A stretch of 64,000 nucleotides of DNA from Pseudomonas fragi (GCF_025426255.1 NZ_CP104861.1:3534001-3598000), one strand, 5' to 3'. Shown: positions 44,054-53,492, counted from the stretch's first letter. Made by a program: numbers and translations. The notes: a model not told the origin generated them from the sequence alone.

Positions 44054-44977
44054 GTGAAAGCGCCCCGCGTGACCCTTGATCAATGGCGCACCTTGCAAGC
44101 GGTGGTCGACCACGGCGGCTTCGCTCAAGCTGCTGAAGTACTCCATCGCTCGCAGTCGTCTGTCAGCTACACCGTGGCCCGCATGCAGGATCAGCTTGGC
44201 GTGCCATTGCTGCGCATCGATGGCCGTAAAGCGGTGCTCACCGAGGCGGGCGGCGTGTTGCTGCGCCGCTCCCGGCAACTGGTGAAACAGGCCAGTCAGC
44301 TCGAAGACCTCGCCCATCACATGGAACAAGGCTGGGAAGCCGAAGTCCGGCTGGTAGTCGACGCCGCCTACCCCAATGCCCGGTTGGTACGCGCCCTGAC
44401 CGCCTTCATGCCGCAAAGCCGGGGCTGTCGCGTGCGTTTGCGCGAAGAAGTATTGTCCGGCGTCGAAGAGGTATTGCTCGAAGGCGTCGCAGACCTGGCC
44501 ATCAGCAGCTTCAATATTCCCGGCTATCTGGGCACCGAGTTGAGCACCGTGGAATTTGTTGCAGTGGCCCACCCCGACCATCCGTTGCATCGCCTGCAGC
44601 GCGAACTGCATTTCCAGGATCTCGAAAGCCAACTGCAAGTGGTGATTCGCGACTCCGGCCGCCAGCAACCACGGGACGTTGGCTGGCTCGGCTCCGAACA
44701 GCGCTGGACCGTCGGCAGCCTGGCCACCGCTGCCGCGTTTGTAGGCAGCGGGCTGGGCTTTGCCTGGTTGCCACGGCACATGATCGAACGCGAACTCAAG
44801 GAAGGCGTGCTCAAACCGCTGCCGCTCAATCAAGGCGGTAATCGTCACCCGGTGTTCTTCCTGTACGCCAACAAGGACAAACCTCTGGGCCCGGCCACGC
44901 AAATTCTTGTCGAACTGTTGCAAACTTTCGACACGGCCCCACTGGACGCAGCTTTTGCAGCACCACAACAAGCGTGA
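44054..44977 (+). CDS. LysR-family regulator divergent from azoR
   Basis: 307 residues: LysR helix-turn-helix (VTLDQWRTLQAVVDHGGFAQ and RSQSSVSYTVARMQ, about 6-50) and an effector domain. GTG start after AGAGGAATTC. Probably controls azoR; the inducer would be an electrophile or quinone, as for other such pairs. This is inferred from gene order. Confidence 0.88.
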   Translation: MKAPRVTLDQWRTLQAVVDHGGFAQAAEVLHRSQSSVSYTVARMQDQLGVPLLRIDGRKAVLTEAGGVLLRRSRQLVKQASQLEDLAHHMEQGWEAEVRLVVDAAYPNARLVRALTAFMPQSRGCRVRLREEVLSGVEEVLLEGVADLAISSFNIPGYLGTELSTVEFVAVAHPDHPLHRLQRELHFQDLESQLQVVIRDSGRQQPRDVGWLGSEQRWTVGSLATAAAFVGSGLGFAWLPRHMIERELKEGVLKPLPLNQGGNRHPVFFLYANKDKPLGPATQILVELLQTFDTAPLDAAFAAPQQA

Positions 44978-45135
44978 AGATCAGTGGGCAGGAACCTGAT
45001 TCAAGAATATCCTGTCCAATACCCGCCGCCCGTGAACATCCGCCACTGCCGGATGTGGCACGGGCACTGGTTCAATGCGCCTTGCATCCCTGCCCGCGTG
45101 CATTGAACAGCCACTCCACTTTTCAGGATCACTGA

Positions 45136-45702
45136 ATGATGCTTAAAAAAATTGCTCTTGCCGCTGGCGCCCTGCTGTTCGCTGCCAATCTGATGGCTGC
45201 CGACACCACCAAAGCACCTCATGTCATGCTGGACACCAGCTTCGGCAAGATCGAAATCGAACTGGACCCGGTAAAGGCGCCAGTCAGCACTGACAACTTT
45301 CTGAAGTATGTCGATAGTGGCTTCTACAACAACACCATTTTCCACCGTGTGATCCCGGGTTTTATGGTGCAAGGCGGCGGATTTACCACGCAGATGGTGC
45401 AAAAGCCGACCCGCGACCCGATCAAGAACGAAGCCAGCAACGGCCTGCATAACGTGCGTGGCACCCTGTCGATGGCGCGTACCTCCAACCCGAACTCTGC
45501 CACCAGCCAGTTTTTCATCAACGTGGCTGACAATGCCTTCCTGGACCCGGGCCGTGACGCTGGCTACGCCGTATTTGCCAAGGTAGTTAATGGCATGGAC
45601 GTGGTCGACCAGATCGTCAATTCGCAAACCACCACCAAACAAGGCATGCAGAATGTGCCAATCGACCCGGTACTGATCAAGTCAGCCAAACGCATCGACT
45701 GA
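45136..45702 (+). CDS. ppiA: PpiA, periplasmic cyclophilin
   Basis: Peptidyl-prolyl cis-trans isomerase of 188 residues with a signal peptide (about 1-21, [20 protein letters not shown] then A). Cyclophilin catalytic residues are in [15 protein letters not shown], and [18 protein letters not shown] follows. Two adjacent ATGs at 45136 and 45139 are possible starts. It has its own leader and seems monocistronic. Confidence 0.95.
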   Translation: MMLKKIALAAGALLFAANLMAADTTKAPHVMLDTSFGKIEIELDPVKAPVSTDNFLKYVDSGFYNNTIFHRVIPGFMVQGGGFTTQMVQKPTRDPIKNEASNGLHNVRGTLSMARTSNPNSATSQFFINVADNAFLDPGRDAGYAVFAKVVNGMDVVDQIVNSQTTTKQGMQNVPIDPVLIKSAKRID

Positions 45703-45731
45703 CAGACTGCCAGGAGCCTTGACCGGTGCCC

Positions 45732-45776
45732 TGTAGCCGCTGCCGAAGGAACGAGGCTGCGTTCCGAGCGGCTACA
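45732..45776. repeat. Short, internally deleted family B/C repeat
   Basis: TGTAGCCGCTGCCGAAGGAA continues into GCTGCGTTCC and then GAGCGGCTACA. The outer TGTAGCCGCT/AGCGGCTACA pairs perfectly but the second long arm is mostly missing. It probably arose by deletion. Confidence 0.75.
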
Positions 45777-45797
45777 GGATAGGGAACGTCAACTAAA

Positions 45798-45817
45798 GGA
45801 GAGCCCGCCCTGCGGGC
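45798..45817 (+). promoter_or_regulatory. Shine-Dalgarno sequence followed by a hairpin
   Basis: GGAG (45798-45801) is 20 bases before the GTG at 45822, too far for normal initiation. Between them GCCCGC-cct-GCGGGC (45803-45817) forms a perfect 6-bp hairpin that would shorten the effective distance to five bases. See findings. Confidence 0.5.
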
Positions 45818-45821
45818 GTCA

Positions 45822-47660
45822 GTGCACATGCTTTATCGTCGTTTCGAACAACTGATCGATATTTTCCGCGAAGCCCCCACCGCTGCCCCTCCCAGTACTG
45901 TCTGGGCGTTTTATCTCTATTACTTGCGTCAGGTCTGGCCCATGTTTGCCGCCTTGTTGGTGGTCGGGCTGATAGCGGCGTTGATCGAAGTATCACTGTT
46001 CAGCTACCTGAGCACGCTGATCGACTTGACCCAGGGCACTCCTAATACTGATTTCTTCAAGGTCCACAGCTCCGAGCTGATCTGGATGGCCGTGGTTGCC
46101 CTGATCATTCGCCCGGTGTTCTTTGGCTTGCATGACCTGCTGGTACACCAGACCCTAAGCCCGAGCATGACCAGCATGATCCGCTGGCAGAACCACAGCT
46201 ATGTGCTCAAACAAAGCCTCAACTTCTTCCAGAACGATTTTGCCGGGCGCATCGCCCAGCGCATCATGCAAACCGGCAACTCGCTGCGTGATTCGGCCGT
46301 ACAGGCAGTCGATGCCCTGTGGCACGTCCTGATCTACGCCATCAGTTCCCTAGTGCTGTTTGCCGAAGCCGACTGGCGCTTGATGATCCCGTTGCTGACC
46401 TGGATTCTTTGCTACATCGGCGCCTTGTACTACTTCGTGCCCAGGGTCAAAGAGCGCTCGGTGGTGTCTTCCGATGCGCGCTCCAAACTGATGGGGCGCA
46501 TCGTCGACGGCTACACCAACATCACCACCCTGAAGCTGTTTGCCCACACCCACTTCGAGCAGCAGTACGCCCGCGAAGCCATTATTGAGCAGACCGAAAA
46601 AACCCGGCTGGCGAGCCGTGTCGTCACTAGCATGGACGTGACCATCACCACCCTGAACGGCCTGCTGATCGTCTGCACCAGCGGCCTGGCCCTGTGGCTG
46701 TGGAGCCAGTCGCTGATCAGCGTCGGTGCCATCGCCCTGGCCACCGGCCTGGTAATCCGTATCGTCAACATGTCCGGCTGGATCATGTGGGTGGTCAACG
46801 GCATCTTTGAAAACATCGGCATGGTGCAAGACGGCCTGAAAACCATCGCCCAACCTGTCGCAGTGACGGATCGCGAGCAGGCACCCCGCCTCACAGTCAG
46901 CCGTGGTGAAGTACGTTTTGAACACGTCGACTTCCACTACGGCAAGCGCAGCGGGATCATCAGCGACCTCAACCTGGTGATCAAACCCGGTGAGAAAATC
47001 GGCCTGATCGGACCTTCCGGTGCTGGCAAGTCGACCCTGGTCAACCTGCTGCTGCGCTTGTACGACCTGCAAGGCGGTCGCATCCTGATCGACGATCAGA
47101 ACATCGCCGAAGTGACCCAGGAAAGCTTGCGCGAGCAGATCGGCATGATCACCCAAGATACTTCATTGCTGCACCGCTCGATCCGCGACAACTTGCTCTA
47201 CGGCAAACCGGACGCGACCGATGCAGAACTGTGGGAAGCCGTACGCAAGGCCCGGGCTGATGAGTTCATCCCGCTCCTGTCCGATGCTCAGGGCCGTACC
47301 GGCTTCGATGCCCATGTGGGCGAGCGCGGAGTCAAACTGTCCGGTGGTCAACGCCAGCGTATCGCCATTGCCCGGGTCCTGCTGAAGAACGCCCCGATCC
47401 TGATCATGGACGAAGCGACCTCAGCACTGGACTCCGAAGTCGAGGCCGCGATTCAAGAAAGCCTGGAAACCCTGATGCAGGGCAAAACCGTGATTGCGAT
47501 CGCCCACCGTCTGTCAACCATCGCCCGCATGGACCGCTTGGTGGTCCTGGAAAACGGCCATATCGCCGAAACCGGCACCCACAGTGAACTGCTGGCCCGG
47601 GGCGGGTTGTACTCACGCCTCTGGCAGCACCAAACGGGAGGGTTTGTAGGCATCGACTGA
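45822..47660 (+). CDS. ABC exporter with fused membrane and ATPase domains
   Basis: 612 residues: six-helix membrane domain (about 25-340) and ATP-binding domain (about 370-600) with Walker A IGPSGAGKSTLVNLL, signature LSGGQRQRIA, Walker B ILIMDEATSALDSE and the switch histidine (IAIAHRLSTI). Type I half-exporter that works as a homodimer; drugs, lipids or peptides are possible substrates. Start is the GTG at 45822 or the ATG two codons later. Confidence 0.92.
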   Translation: MHMLYRRFEQLIDIFREAPTAAPPSTVWAFYLYYLRQVWPMFAALLVVGLIAALIEVSLFSYLSTLIDLTQGTPNTDFFKVHSSELIWMAVVALIIRPVFFGLHDLLVHQTLSPSMTSMIRWQNHSYVLKQSLNFFQNDFAGRIAQRIMQTGNSLRDSAVQAVDALWHVLIYAISSLVLFAEADWRLMIPLLTWILCYIGALYYFVPRVKERSVVSSDARSKLMGRIVDGYTNITTLKLFAHTHFEQQYAREAIIEQTEKTRLASRVVTSMDVTITTLNGLLIVCTSGLALWLWSQSLISVGAIALATGLVIRIVNMSGWIMWVVNGIFENIGMVQDGLKTIAQPVAVTDREQAPRLTVSRGEVRFEHVDFHYGKRSGIISDLNLVIKPGEKIGLIGPSGAGKSTLVNLLLRLYDLQGGRILIDDQNIAEVTQESLREQIGMITQDTSLLHRSIRDNLLYGKPDATDAELWEAVRKARADEFIPLLSDAQGRTGFDAHVGERGVKLSGGQRQRIAIARVLLKNAPILIMDEATSALDSEVEAAIQESLETLMQGKTVIAIAHRLSTIARMDRLVVLENGHIAETGTHSELLARGGLYSRLWQHQTGGFVGID

Positions 47661-47696
47661 GTCAACAGGAAAGCCACTGCAACCTGCCTGAGCCAC

Positions 47697-47736
47697 AACG
47701 CCAGCGCCCGATTTTAAAGGGCCCTGGCGTTTTTTA
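47697..47736 (+). terminator. Intrinsic terminator of the ABC exporter gene
   Basis: AACGCCAGCGCCC and GGGCCCTGGCGTT pair with one mismatch around the loop GATTTTAAA, followed by TTTTTA. It stands 36 bases after the stop. Confidence 0.88.
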
Positions 47737-47832
47737 TGGTACTGGCAAAAAAGCGCGCAAGTGCTGTACTTAGAGCAGGATTCGGACGAATTCTGTCGTT
47801 AACCGCAGGAGGCGACGCTGCTTCAATTGCTC

Positions 47833-47848
47833 GATAGATTTATCTATC
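47833..47848. promoter_or_regulatory. Palindrome directly upstream of aqpZ
   Basis: GATAGAT-TT-ATCTATC is a perfect 7+2+7 inverted repeat ending 12 bases before the aqpZ ATG, next to GGGACC. It could be an operator or a hairpin that affects translation. Confidence 0.4.
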
Positions 47849-47860
47849 CGGGACCTTCCC

Positions 47861-48562
47861 ATGACCTTGTTCAAACGTTCAGTCACCGAGTTGCTGGGTA
47901 CTTTTTGGTTAGTACTTGGCGGTTGTGGCAGTGCTGTGCTCGCGGCAGCATTCCCCCACGTAGGTATTGGTTTACTTGGGGTCGCGCTGGCATTTGGCCT
48001 CACAGTGCTGACCATGGCATTCGCCATAGGGCATATTTCCGGTTGTCATCTGAACCCTGCCGTGTCCTTCGGTTTGTGGGTAGGCGGACGCTTTCCGGCC
48101 AAAGAACTGCCTGCATACATCATCGCCCAGGTACTGGGCGGGATAATTGCCGCAGCGCTTCTGTACTTGATTGCCAGCGGCAAACCCGGTTTTGATCTTG
48201 CCGCAAGCGGCCTCGCGGCCAATGGCTATGGCGACCATTCACCCGGTGGCTACTCGATGGTTTCGGGGCTGGTGTGTGAAATTGCAATGAGCGCCATGTT
48301 CATCCTGATCATCATGGGTGCCACGGACAAACGAGCTCCTGCGGGCTTCGCGCCGATTGCCATCGGTTTGGCACTGACGCTGATCCACCTGATCTCGATC
48401 CCGGTCACCAACACTTCAGTCAACCCGGCACGCAGCACCGGTCCGGCCCTGATCGTAGGCGGCTGGGCGCTTCAGCAACTCTGGATGTTCTGGCTGGCAC
48501 CACTGGTGGGTGCAGCCATTGGCGGGCTGACCTATCGCTGGCTGGGCAAGGAAGGCAGCTGA
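47861..48562 (+). CDS. aqpZ: AqpZ, aquaporin
   Basis: Inner-membrane water channel of 233 residues with six helices. Both half-helix NPA motifs are present, at 65-67 (HLNPAVSFG) and 188-190 (VNPARS, with the selectivity arginine R191). The N-terminus [20 protein letters not shown] is typical of AqpZ. Confidence 0.96.
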   Translation: MTLFKRSVTELLGTFWLVLGGCGSAVLAAAFPHVGIGLLGVALAFGLTVLTMAFAIGHISGCHLNPAVSFGLWVGGRFPAKELPAYIIAQVLGGIIAAALLYLIASGKPGFDLAASGLAANGYGDHSPGGYSMVSGLVCEIAMSAMFILIIMGATDKRAPAGFAPIAIGLALTLIHLISIPVTNTSVNPARSTGPALIVGGWALQQLWMFWLAPLVGAAIGGLTYRWLGKEGS

Positions 48563-48580
48563 CACATGCAGCGGCGAGGA

Positions 48581-49705
48581 TCAGGCCTGCCGGTAAGGCA
48601 ATGCCGACCTCGCCTCTTCGGCATACGCCAGCACCCCGACCCGCTCACGCTGCAAAAAGTCACTCACGGCCGCTTTCAGCCCCTGATGACGCAGGTAATG
48701 CCATGAGTGGGTGATCACCGGTTCAAAGCCGCGGATCAACTTGTGCTCACCCTGGGCACCGGCATCAAATCGCTGAATCCCTTGGGCAATGGCGTAATCC
48801 ATGCCCTGGTAGAAGCACGTCTCAAAATGCAGCTGATCGAACTCGGCCAAGCAACCCCAGTAACGACCATACAAACTGTCGCCGCCGATCAGGCTGAACG
48901 CCATGGCGACCGAGGTGCCGCCCTGCTTGGCCAGCACCAGGCGAATCGATTCGGGCATGCGCTCGGCCAGCAGGCTGAAAAACGCCCGGGTCAGGTACGG
49001 CGTTTGGCGGCGCACGGCGTAGGTGTTGGCGTAGCAGGCATAGACAAAATCCCATTGCGCCTCACTGACCTGACGGCCTTCGAGCCATTCAAAGTCGAAA
49101 CCCTGCCCCGCCACTTGCTCGCGCTCCTTGCGCATTTGCTTGCGCTTGCGTGAACTCAGCGCATCAAGAAAGTCCTGAAAATCGCGGTATTCACGGTTCT
49201 GCCAATGAAACTGGCAACCCAACCGTTGCATCCAACCGGGCTGTTGCGCCAAGGCGGTATCGGCCAATGCATCGGTGAAATTGATGTGCGCGCTGGACAG
49301 CCCTTCTATCTCCAGATAGCCGGGCAAGGCTGCCAGCAGCTCCAACCCGTCCTCGGCACGGGCGGCCAGCAAGCGTGGGCCGCTGACCGGGCTGAAGGGT
49401 ACGGCCGTCAACAGTTTGGGGTAGTACTCGATACCCGCTCGCTCACACGCCTGCGCCCACTCGTGATCGAACACGTATTCGCCGTAAGAGTGCCATTTGC
49501 GGTAGCTGGGCAATGCCGCTCGCAGTTGCCCGTTCTCGTAATGCAACAAGTGCTCGGGTTGCCAACCGGAGTGCGGGCCAAGGCTGGCACTGTCTTCCAG
49601 GGCGCTAAGAAAAGCATGCCGCAAGAAAGGTTGCGCAACCGGCACCAGCGCATCCCATTCCTGAGCGGTGATGGCGGACAGGCTGTCCAGTCGTTGTAAC
49701 GGCAT
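48581..49705 (-). CDS. FemAB/GNAT-like protein (PF04339 type)
   Basis: 374 residues from the ATG at 49703-49705 (MPLQRLDSLSAITAQEWDAL), after CGGGGAC. The typical phrase HWQNREYRDFQDFLDALSSRKRKQMRKE (about 165-192) and GRYWGCLAEFDQLHFETCFY belong to this family of GNAT-fold proteins, sometimes called peptidoglycan biosynthesis-like. The acceptor is unknown. It converges on aqpZ. Confidence 0.85.
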   Translation of the reverse strand: MPLQRLDSLSAITAQEWDALVPVAQPFLRHAFLSALEDSASLGPHSGWQPEHLLHYENGQLRAALPSYRKWHSYGEYVFDHEWAQACERAGIEYYPKLLTAVPFSPVSGPRLLAARAEDGLELLAALPGYLEIEGLSSAHINFTDALADTALAQQPGWMQRLGCQFHWQNREYRDFQDFLDALSSRKRKQMRKEREQVAGQGFDFEWLEGRQVSEAQWDFVYACYANTYAVRRQTPYLTRAFFSLLAERMPESIRLVLAKQGGTSVAMAFSLIGGDSLYGRYWGCLAEFDQLHFETCFYQGMDYAIAQGIQRFDAGAQGEHKLIRGFEPVITHSWHYLRHQGLKAAVSDFLQRERVGVLAYAEEARSALPYRQA

Positions 49706-49868
49706 CAATAGTCCCCGAAGCGCGGCTTAGAGCGGCGATGGTAGCACCACAAGCCTGCTCCCGGCGGTTTTACCCGGCTGAAATCACTGTCACAGACTTG
49801 CTATCAGTTCGCCACTTTTCTGTCATATCCAGCCGCGATACTGACGCCGCTTCTTAGAACACGGGGTT

Positions 49869-49946
49869 ATGAGTGAACGGTTTGCCAACACGCTCATGAC
49901 ACACCCAACCTCGTTAACGTGAGCCCGTAAAGGGCCGATTTTTATT
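49869..49946 (+). promoter_or_regulatory. Possible leader peptide with attenuator before the porin
   Basis: A 17-codon ORF (49869-49922, MSERFANTLMTHPTSLT) preceded by GGGGTT is followed at once by a small hairpin GCCC-gtaaa-GGGC (49923-49935) and a T-rich tract (CGATTTTTATT). The arrangement resembles a transcription attenuator, but the stem is only four pairs and no codon bias suggests a regulating amino acid. The porin starts 39 bases later. Confidence 0.25.
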
Positions 49947-49984
49947 GGGGTGGCTAGGGCCATCTCAGCACTGGGAGATTCAAA

Positions 49985-51277
49985 ATGCGTCTTGTATCTA
50001 CACGGGTAGCGGCGGGACTGTGTGGTGGCCTTGCACTGGCCATGAGCATTCCGGCCAGCGCTGCGGTCGATGCCAAACTGCTCGAAATGCTTAAAGCCAA
50101 CGGTTCCATATCGCCGGCTCAATACGCCGAGCTGCAAACCGAACTCACCAGTGAGAAGCAAGCCCAGCAAGAAGCAGCCGCTAACCAGGTGAAAAAATCC
50201 GATCTCAGCGCTTTCGAACAGAAAGTCGCCTGGGCTGCCAAAACCGAACTCAAAGGGGATGTGCGGGTTCGTCAGGAAACAGTCAAAATCGATGGCGAAT
50301 CCGATGGCAAAAACAAGGATCGTCAGCGCATTCGTGCTCGTCTAGGTGCCTACACCGAAATCAACCCGCAAGTGAACACCGGTATTCGTATCGCCACTGG
50401 CGGCGGCGACGATGCGCGCTCCACCAACCAGGATCTGGACAACTACTTCGACAAGAAGCAGCTGTGGCTGGACATGGCCTTCATCGACTACCACCCGACC
50501 GCCGTCAAGGACCTGCACCTGATCGCCGGCAAGATGGCACAGCCATGGGTGAGCATGGGCGATGTGATCTGGGATAGCGATATCAACCCGGAAGGCCTGG
50601 CCGCCACTTACAAGCACAGCCTGGGTAACAGCGGCGTCGAGATGTTCGGTAGCGCCGGTTACTACACCCTTAAGGACAACGTTGACGGCGAAGGCGTGCA
50701 ATTTCGCAACGACTTGAGCCTGTATGCCGGTCAGTTGGGTGCAAGGTTCGCACCGACCGACAGCCTGAAAGTGACTTTGGGCGGCAGTGTCTACAGCTAC
50801 AACAACGACAAGGACAGCAAGTGCCCAACCACCGGGACCAAGACCACCCCTTGCGCCCTGGCAGTTAACGGCAACAGCACTGACGAATTCCGTCTGTACG
50901 AAGGCTTCGGCCAGGTCGATATCGCCAACCTGCCGCTGCCACTGTCGCTGTACGGTCAATATGTACACAACGCAGCGACCGACAGCGATCAGGACAACGC
51001 CTGGCTGGTGGGTTTCAAAAGCAAGCTCAACGCCTTCAGCCTGGACTACAACTACCGCGACATTCAGCGTAACGCCGTGGTCGGTGCTTTCACTGACTCT
51101 GACTTCGCCAACGGCACTACCGGCTCACGCGGCCACAAGGTCAAAGTGGGTTATGAAATCGACAAGAACTTCGGTGTCGGCGTGACTTACTTCCTGACCA
51201 AGGCTGACTACGCAACCTCCACGCAGAAAGATGCCAAGGCCAACACCTTGCAACTGGATCTGGAAGCCAAGTTCTAA
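49985..51277 (+). CDS. Putative outer-membrane porin (Porin_5-like)
   Basis: 430 residues: signal peptide (about 1-27, ending ASA), a coiled-coil-like periplasmic segment (about 28-80, LLEMLKANGSISPAQYAELQ) and a beta-barrel with alternating hydrophobic strands, ending in the outer-membrane C-terminal Phe (LQLDLEAKF). Resembles the Pseudomonas 'putative porin' family of unknown substrate. Start follows GGGAGATTCAAA. Confidence 0.9.
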   Translation: MRLVSTRVAAGLCGGLALAMSIPASAAVDAKLLEMLKANGSISPAQYAELQTELTSEKQAQQEAAANQVKKSDLSAFEQKVAWAAKTELKGDVRVRQETVKIDGESDGKNKDRQRIRARLGAYTEINPQVNTGIRIATGGGDDARSTNQDLDNYFDKKQLWLDMAFIDYHPTAVKDLHLIAGKMAQPWVSMGDVIWDSDINPEGLAATYKHSLGNSGVEMFGSAGYYTLKDNVDGEGVQFRNDLSLYAGQLGARFAPTDSLKVTLGGSVYSYNNDKDSKCPTTGTKTTPCALAVNGNSTDEFRLYEGFGQVDIANLPLPLSLYGQYVHNAATDSDQDNAWLVGFKSKLNAFSLDYNYRDIQRNAVVGAFTDSDFANGTTGSRGHKVKVGYEIDKNFGVGVTYFLTKADYATSTQKDAKANTLQLDLEAKF

Positions 51278-51296
51278 AAAGCCTCCCGCAACCAGC

Positions 51297-51322
51297 AAAA
51301 CGCTGAAATCATTCAGCGTTTT
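51297..51322 (+). terminator. Intrinsic terminator of the porin gene
   Basis: AAAACGCTGAA-atca-TTCAGCGTTTT is a perfect 11-bp stem with a 4-base loop, 20 bases after the porin stop. Confidence 0.92.
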
Positions 51323-51398
51323 GTGTCTGAAAAGCAGAGCGAGGCTGGCGTCGGCCCCCATCACATCCACCGACGGCAACCTTGCTTGCGCTCCTTTT

Positions 51399-51626
51399 TT
51401 AGCGAGATTGCTCGCGCATCATCCGCTCAACCGTTTGCTCAAGGTCTGTAGGCAGCGGTTCGGGAAGTTTTCTCAACGCGGCACTCATCAAGCGCATTTG
51501 CTTGATAAAACGTCGGCAGTTAGGGCAAAACAGCAAATGATGGCGCACCAACAACCGCTCACGAAAACTCAGCTGACCATCCAGATAGTCACTTGAACGC
51601 GCTACTTGCTGTTTGCAGCTCAACAT
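51399..51626 (-). CDS. Soluble zinc-type anti-sigma factor
   Basis: 75 residues with the zf-HC2 zinc motif H30-x3-C34-x2-C37 (HHLLFCPNC). No membrane helix, so it is likely a cytoplasmic, redox- or metal-sensitive anti-sigma (ZAS type). Its ATG (51626) overlaps the sigma-gene stop by seven bases, which couples their translation. Expected to bind the ECF sigma encoded just upstream. Confidence 0.85.
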   Translation of the reverse strand: MLSCKQQVARSSDYLDGQLSFRERLLVRHHLLFCPNCRRFIKQMRLMSAALRKLPEPLPTDLEQTVERMMREQSR

Positions 51627-52231
51627 TCGCCGGTTTCCTCGAAATGCTCCACAGTCGCGAAGACTTTAAGCCGGGCGCGATGCACCAGCACTCGAACATT
51701 GGAGAGCGACAGCTCAAGAAGATTACAGATTTCTTCCAGCTCCAGGCCCTGACGCTCGCGCAACACCAGCACACTGCTCTGCAACTGCGGCAGGCTGAGC
51801 AGTGTTTGTTCAAGGCATTCGCGCAATTCATCTTCAGTGAGCAAGGCTTCGGGGGTGTCCTGATGCCAGGCAAACGGTGCCAGTAGCCAGTGGCCATCGC
51901 TGGAAAAACGCTCAGGGTCAATCGTGCCGTGGGGTGAGGGTAAATCGTCGAGCAAGACTTCCCGGCGATTTTGCTTATAGCGGTTTTTCGCCGAGTTGGC
52001 GGTTATGGTCAGCAGCCAGGTTTTCAGGCTCGAACGGCCCTCAAACCCGGACAAATTGCGTACCACTGACAGCCAGGCATCCTGGACTGCTTCATCAGCG
52101 TGGCGATTGCCAACAATGGCATAGGCCACAGCTTTCATCGCACTTTGATAAGTGCTGACCAGCTCGCGAAAGGCCTGCTGTTCGCCGCTTAGCAGACGTT
52201 TGAGTAGCTCAGCGTCGTCAGCAGTTGCCAT
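51620..52231 (-). CDS. ECF sigma factor (RpoE-like)
   Basis: 203 residues from the ATG at 52229-52231 (MATADDAELLKRLLSGEQQA), after GGAGGCCT. Region 2 (NRHADEAVQDAWLSVVRNLS, about 43-62, and LKTWLLTITANSAKNRYKQN) and region 4 (LPQLQSSVLVLRERQGLELE then EICNLLELSLSNVRVLVHRA) are clear. An insertion of about 25 residues lies between them. Second gene of a three-gene row with the FabH-like synthase and the anti-sigma. Confidence 0.92.
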   Translation of the reverse strand: MATADDAELLKRLLSGEQQAFRELVSTYQSAMKAVAYAIVGNRHADEAVQDAWLSVVRNLSGFEGRSSLKTWLLTITANSAKNRYKQNRREVLLDDLPSPHGTIDPERFSSDGHWLLAPFAWHQDTPEALLTEDELRECLEQTLLSLPQLQSSVLVLRERQGLELEEICNLLELSLSNVRVLVHRARLKVFATVEHFEETGEC

Positions 52232-52262
52232 CAAGGCCTCCGCAATCGGAATTAGGCAGTGT

Positions 52263-53384
52263 TTAGCGCTTACGCAAAATCACGCTGCCAATCGAATAAC
52301 CGGCGCCAAACGAGCTGAGTACTGCCAGCGCCCCGCTTGGCAGATCGTCCTGGTACGTGTGAAAGGCAATCACCGAACCGGCCGAACTGGTGTTGGCGTA
52401 GGTATCGAGAATCACCGGCGCCTCTTCAATCGAAGCCTCGCGCCCCAACAGCTTGCGTACGATCAGGTGGTTCATGCTCAGGTTGGCCTGGTGCAGCCAG
52501 AAGCGTTTCACTTGAGTCACATCCAGCTGGTTTTCCTGCAGGTGCTGAGCAATCAGCTCGGCCACCATCGGGCACACATCACGGAACACCTTACGGCCTT
52601 CCTGGACGAACAGTTTGTCCGGGCTGTCAGTCGGTTCGTCAGAAGCACGATTGAGGAAGCCGAAGTTGTTGCGGATATTGTTCGAGAAGGTGGTCAGCAA
52701 TTTGGTGCTGACGATATCGAATTGATGCTCGGAGGTTGCCAGATCTGCGCGCTCGACAACCACCGCGGTTGCAGCATCGCCAAAGATAAAGTGGCTGTCG
52801 CGGTCACGGAAGTTCAAGTGGCCGGTGCACACTTCAGGGCTGATCAGCAACACTGCGCGGGCCTGGCCCAGCTGGACACTGTTGCTCGCGGTCTGAATAC
52901 CGAAAGTCGCCGAAGAACAGGCCACGTTCATGTCAAAACCAAAACCCTGAATGCCCAGCGCGTGTTGCACTTCAACGGCAATGGCCGGGTACGGGCGTTG
53001 CAGGTTGGAGCACGCCACGATCACGCCGTCGATATCGGCAGCAGTCTTGCATGCGCGTTCCAGCGCTTGTTTGGCGGCGCCTACCGCCATTTCGCAGAGC
53101 ACCGACATTTCATCGTTGCTACGCACCGGCAAGTGCGGGCGCATGCGTTGCGGGTCAAGAATGCCATCCTTGTCCATCACAAATCGGCTTTTGATGCCTG
53201 ATGCTTTTTCGATAAATGCAGCGCTCGACTCGGCCAGAGGCTGAACTTCGCCTGCCTCGATGGCTGTCGCGTTGTGCGCATTGAACTGTTGCACATAGGT
53301 ATTGAAAGACTGCACCAGCTCTTCGTTGGAGATGCTGTTGGCCGGGGTGTACAGGCCGGTGCCGCTGATGACGACGTTATGCAC
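52263..53384 (-). CDS. Beta-ketoacyl-ACP synthase III-like (FabH family)
   Basis: 373 residues from the GTG at 53382-53384 (VHNVVISGTGLYTPANSISN), after GAGGAACGACC. Thiolase fold with active-site C156 in NVACSSATFG, histidine in WLHQANLSMN and asparagine in TYANTSSAGS, all as in FabH. It is about 50 residues longer than E. coli FabH, and pseudomonads have several such paralogues; fatty-acid initiation or a side pathway are both possible. The ECF sigma gene starts 31 bases downstream. Confidence 0.88.
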   Translation of the reverse strand: MHNVVISGTGLYTPANSISNEELVQSFNTYVQQFNAHNATAIEAGEVQPLAESSAAFIEKASGIKSRFVMDKDGILDPQRMRPHLPVRSNDEMSVLCEMAVGAAKQALERACKTAADIDGVIVACSNLQRPYPAIAVEVQHALGIQGFGFDMNVACSSATFGIQTASNSVQLGQARAVLLISPEVCTGHLNFRDRDSHFIFGDAATAVVVERADLATSEHQFDIVSTKLLTTFSNNIRNNFGFLNRASDEPTDSPDKLFVQEGRKVFRDVCPMVAELIAQHLQENQLDVTQVKRFWLHQANLSMNHLIVRKLLGREASIEEAPVILDTYANTSSAGSVIAFHTYQDDLPSGALAVLSSFGAGYSIGSVILRKR

Positions 53385-53492
53385 GGTCGTTCCTCTATTG
53401 TTTTCAGGTGTCGATAACAGCGAAGTTTGCCATAAATGCCAGCATTTGGCGTTATTTACAGACGCGAAGAGCTCCACTGCAAATACTTCAAC

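Noticed and set aside
46350..47156. Minus-strand open frame opposite the ABC exporter
   Set aside because: Covers the Walker A region of the real gene; composition is that of a shadow.
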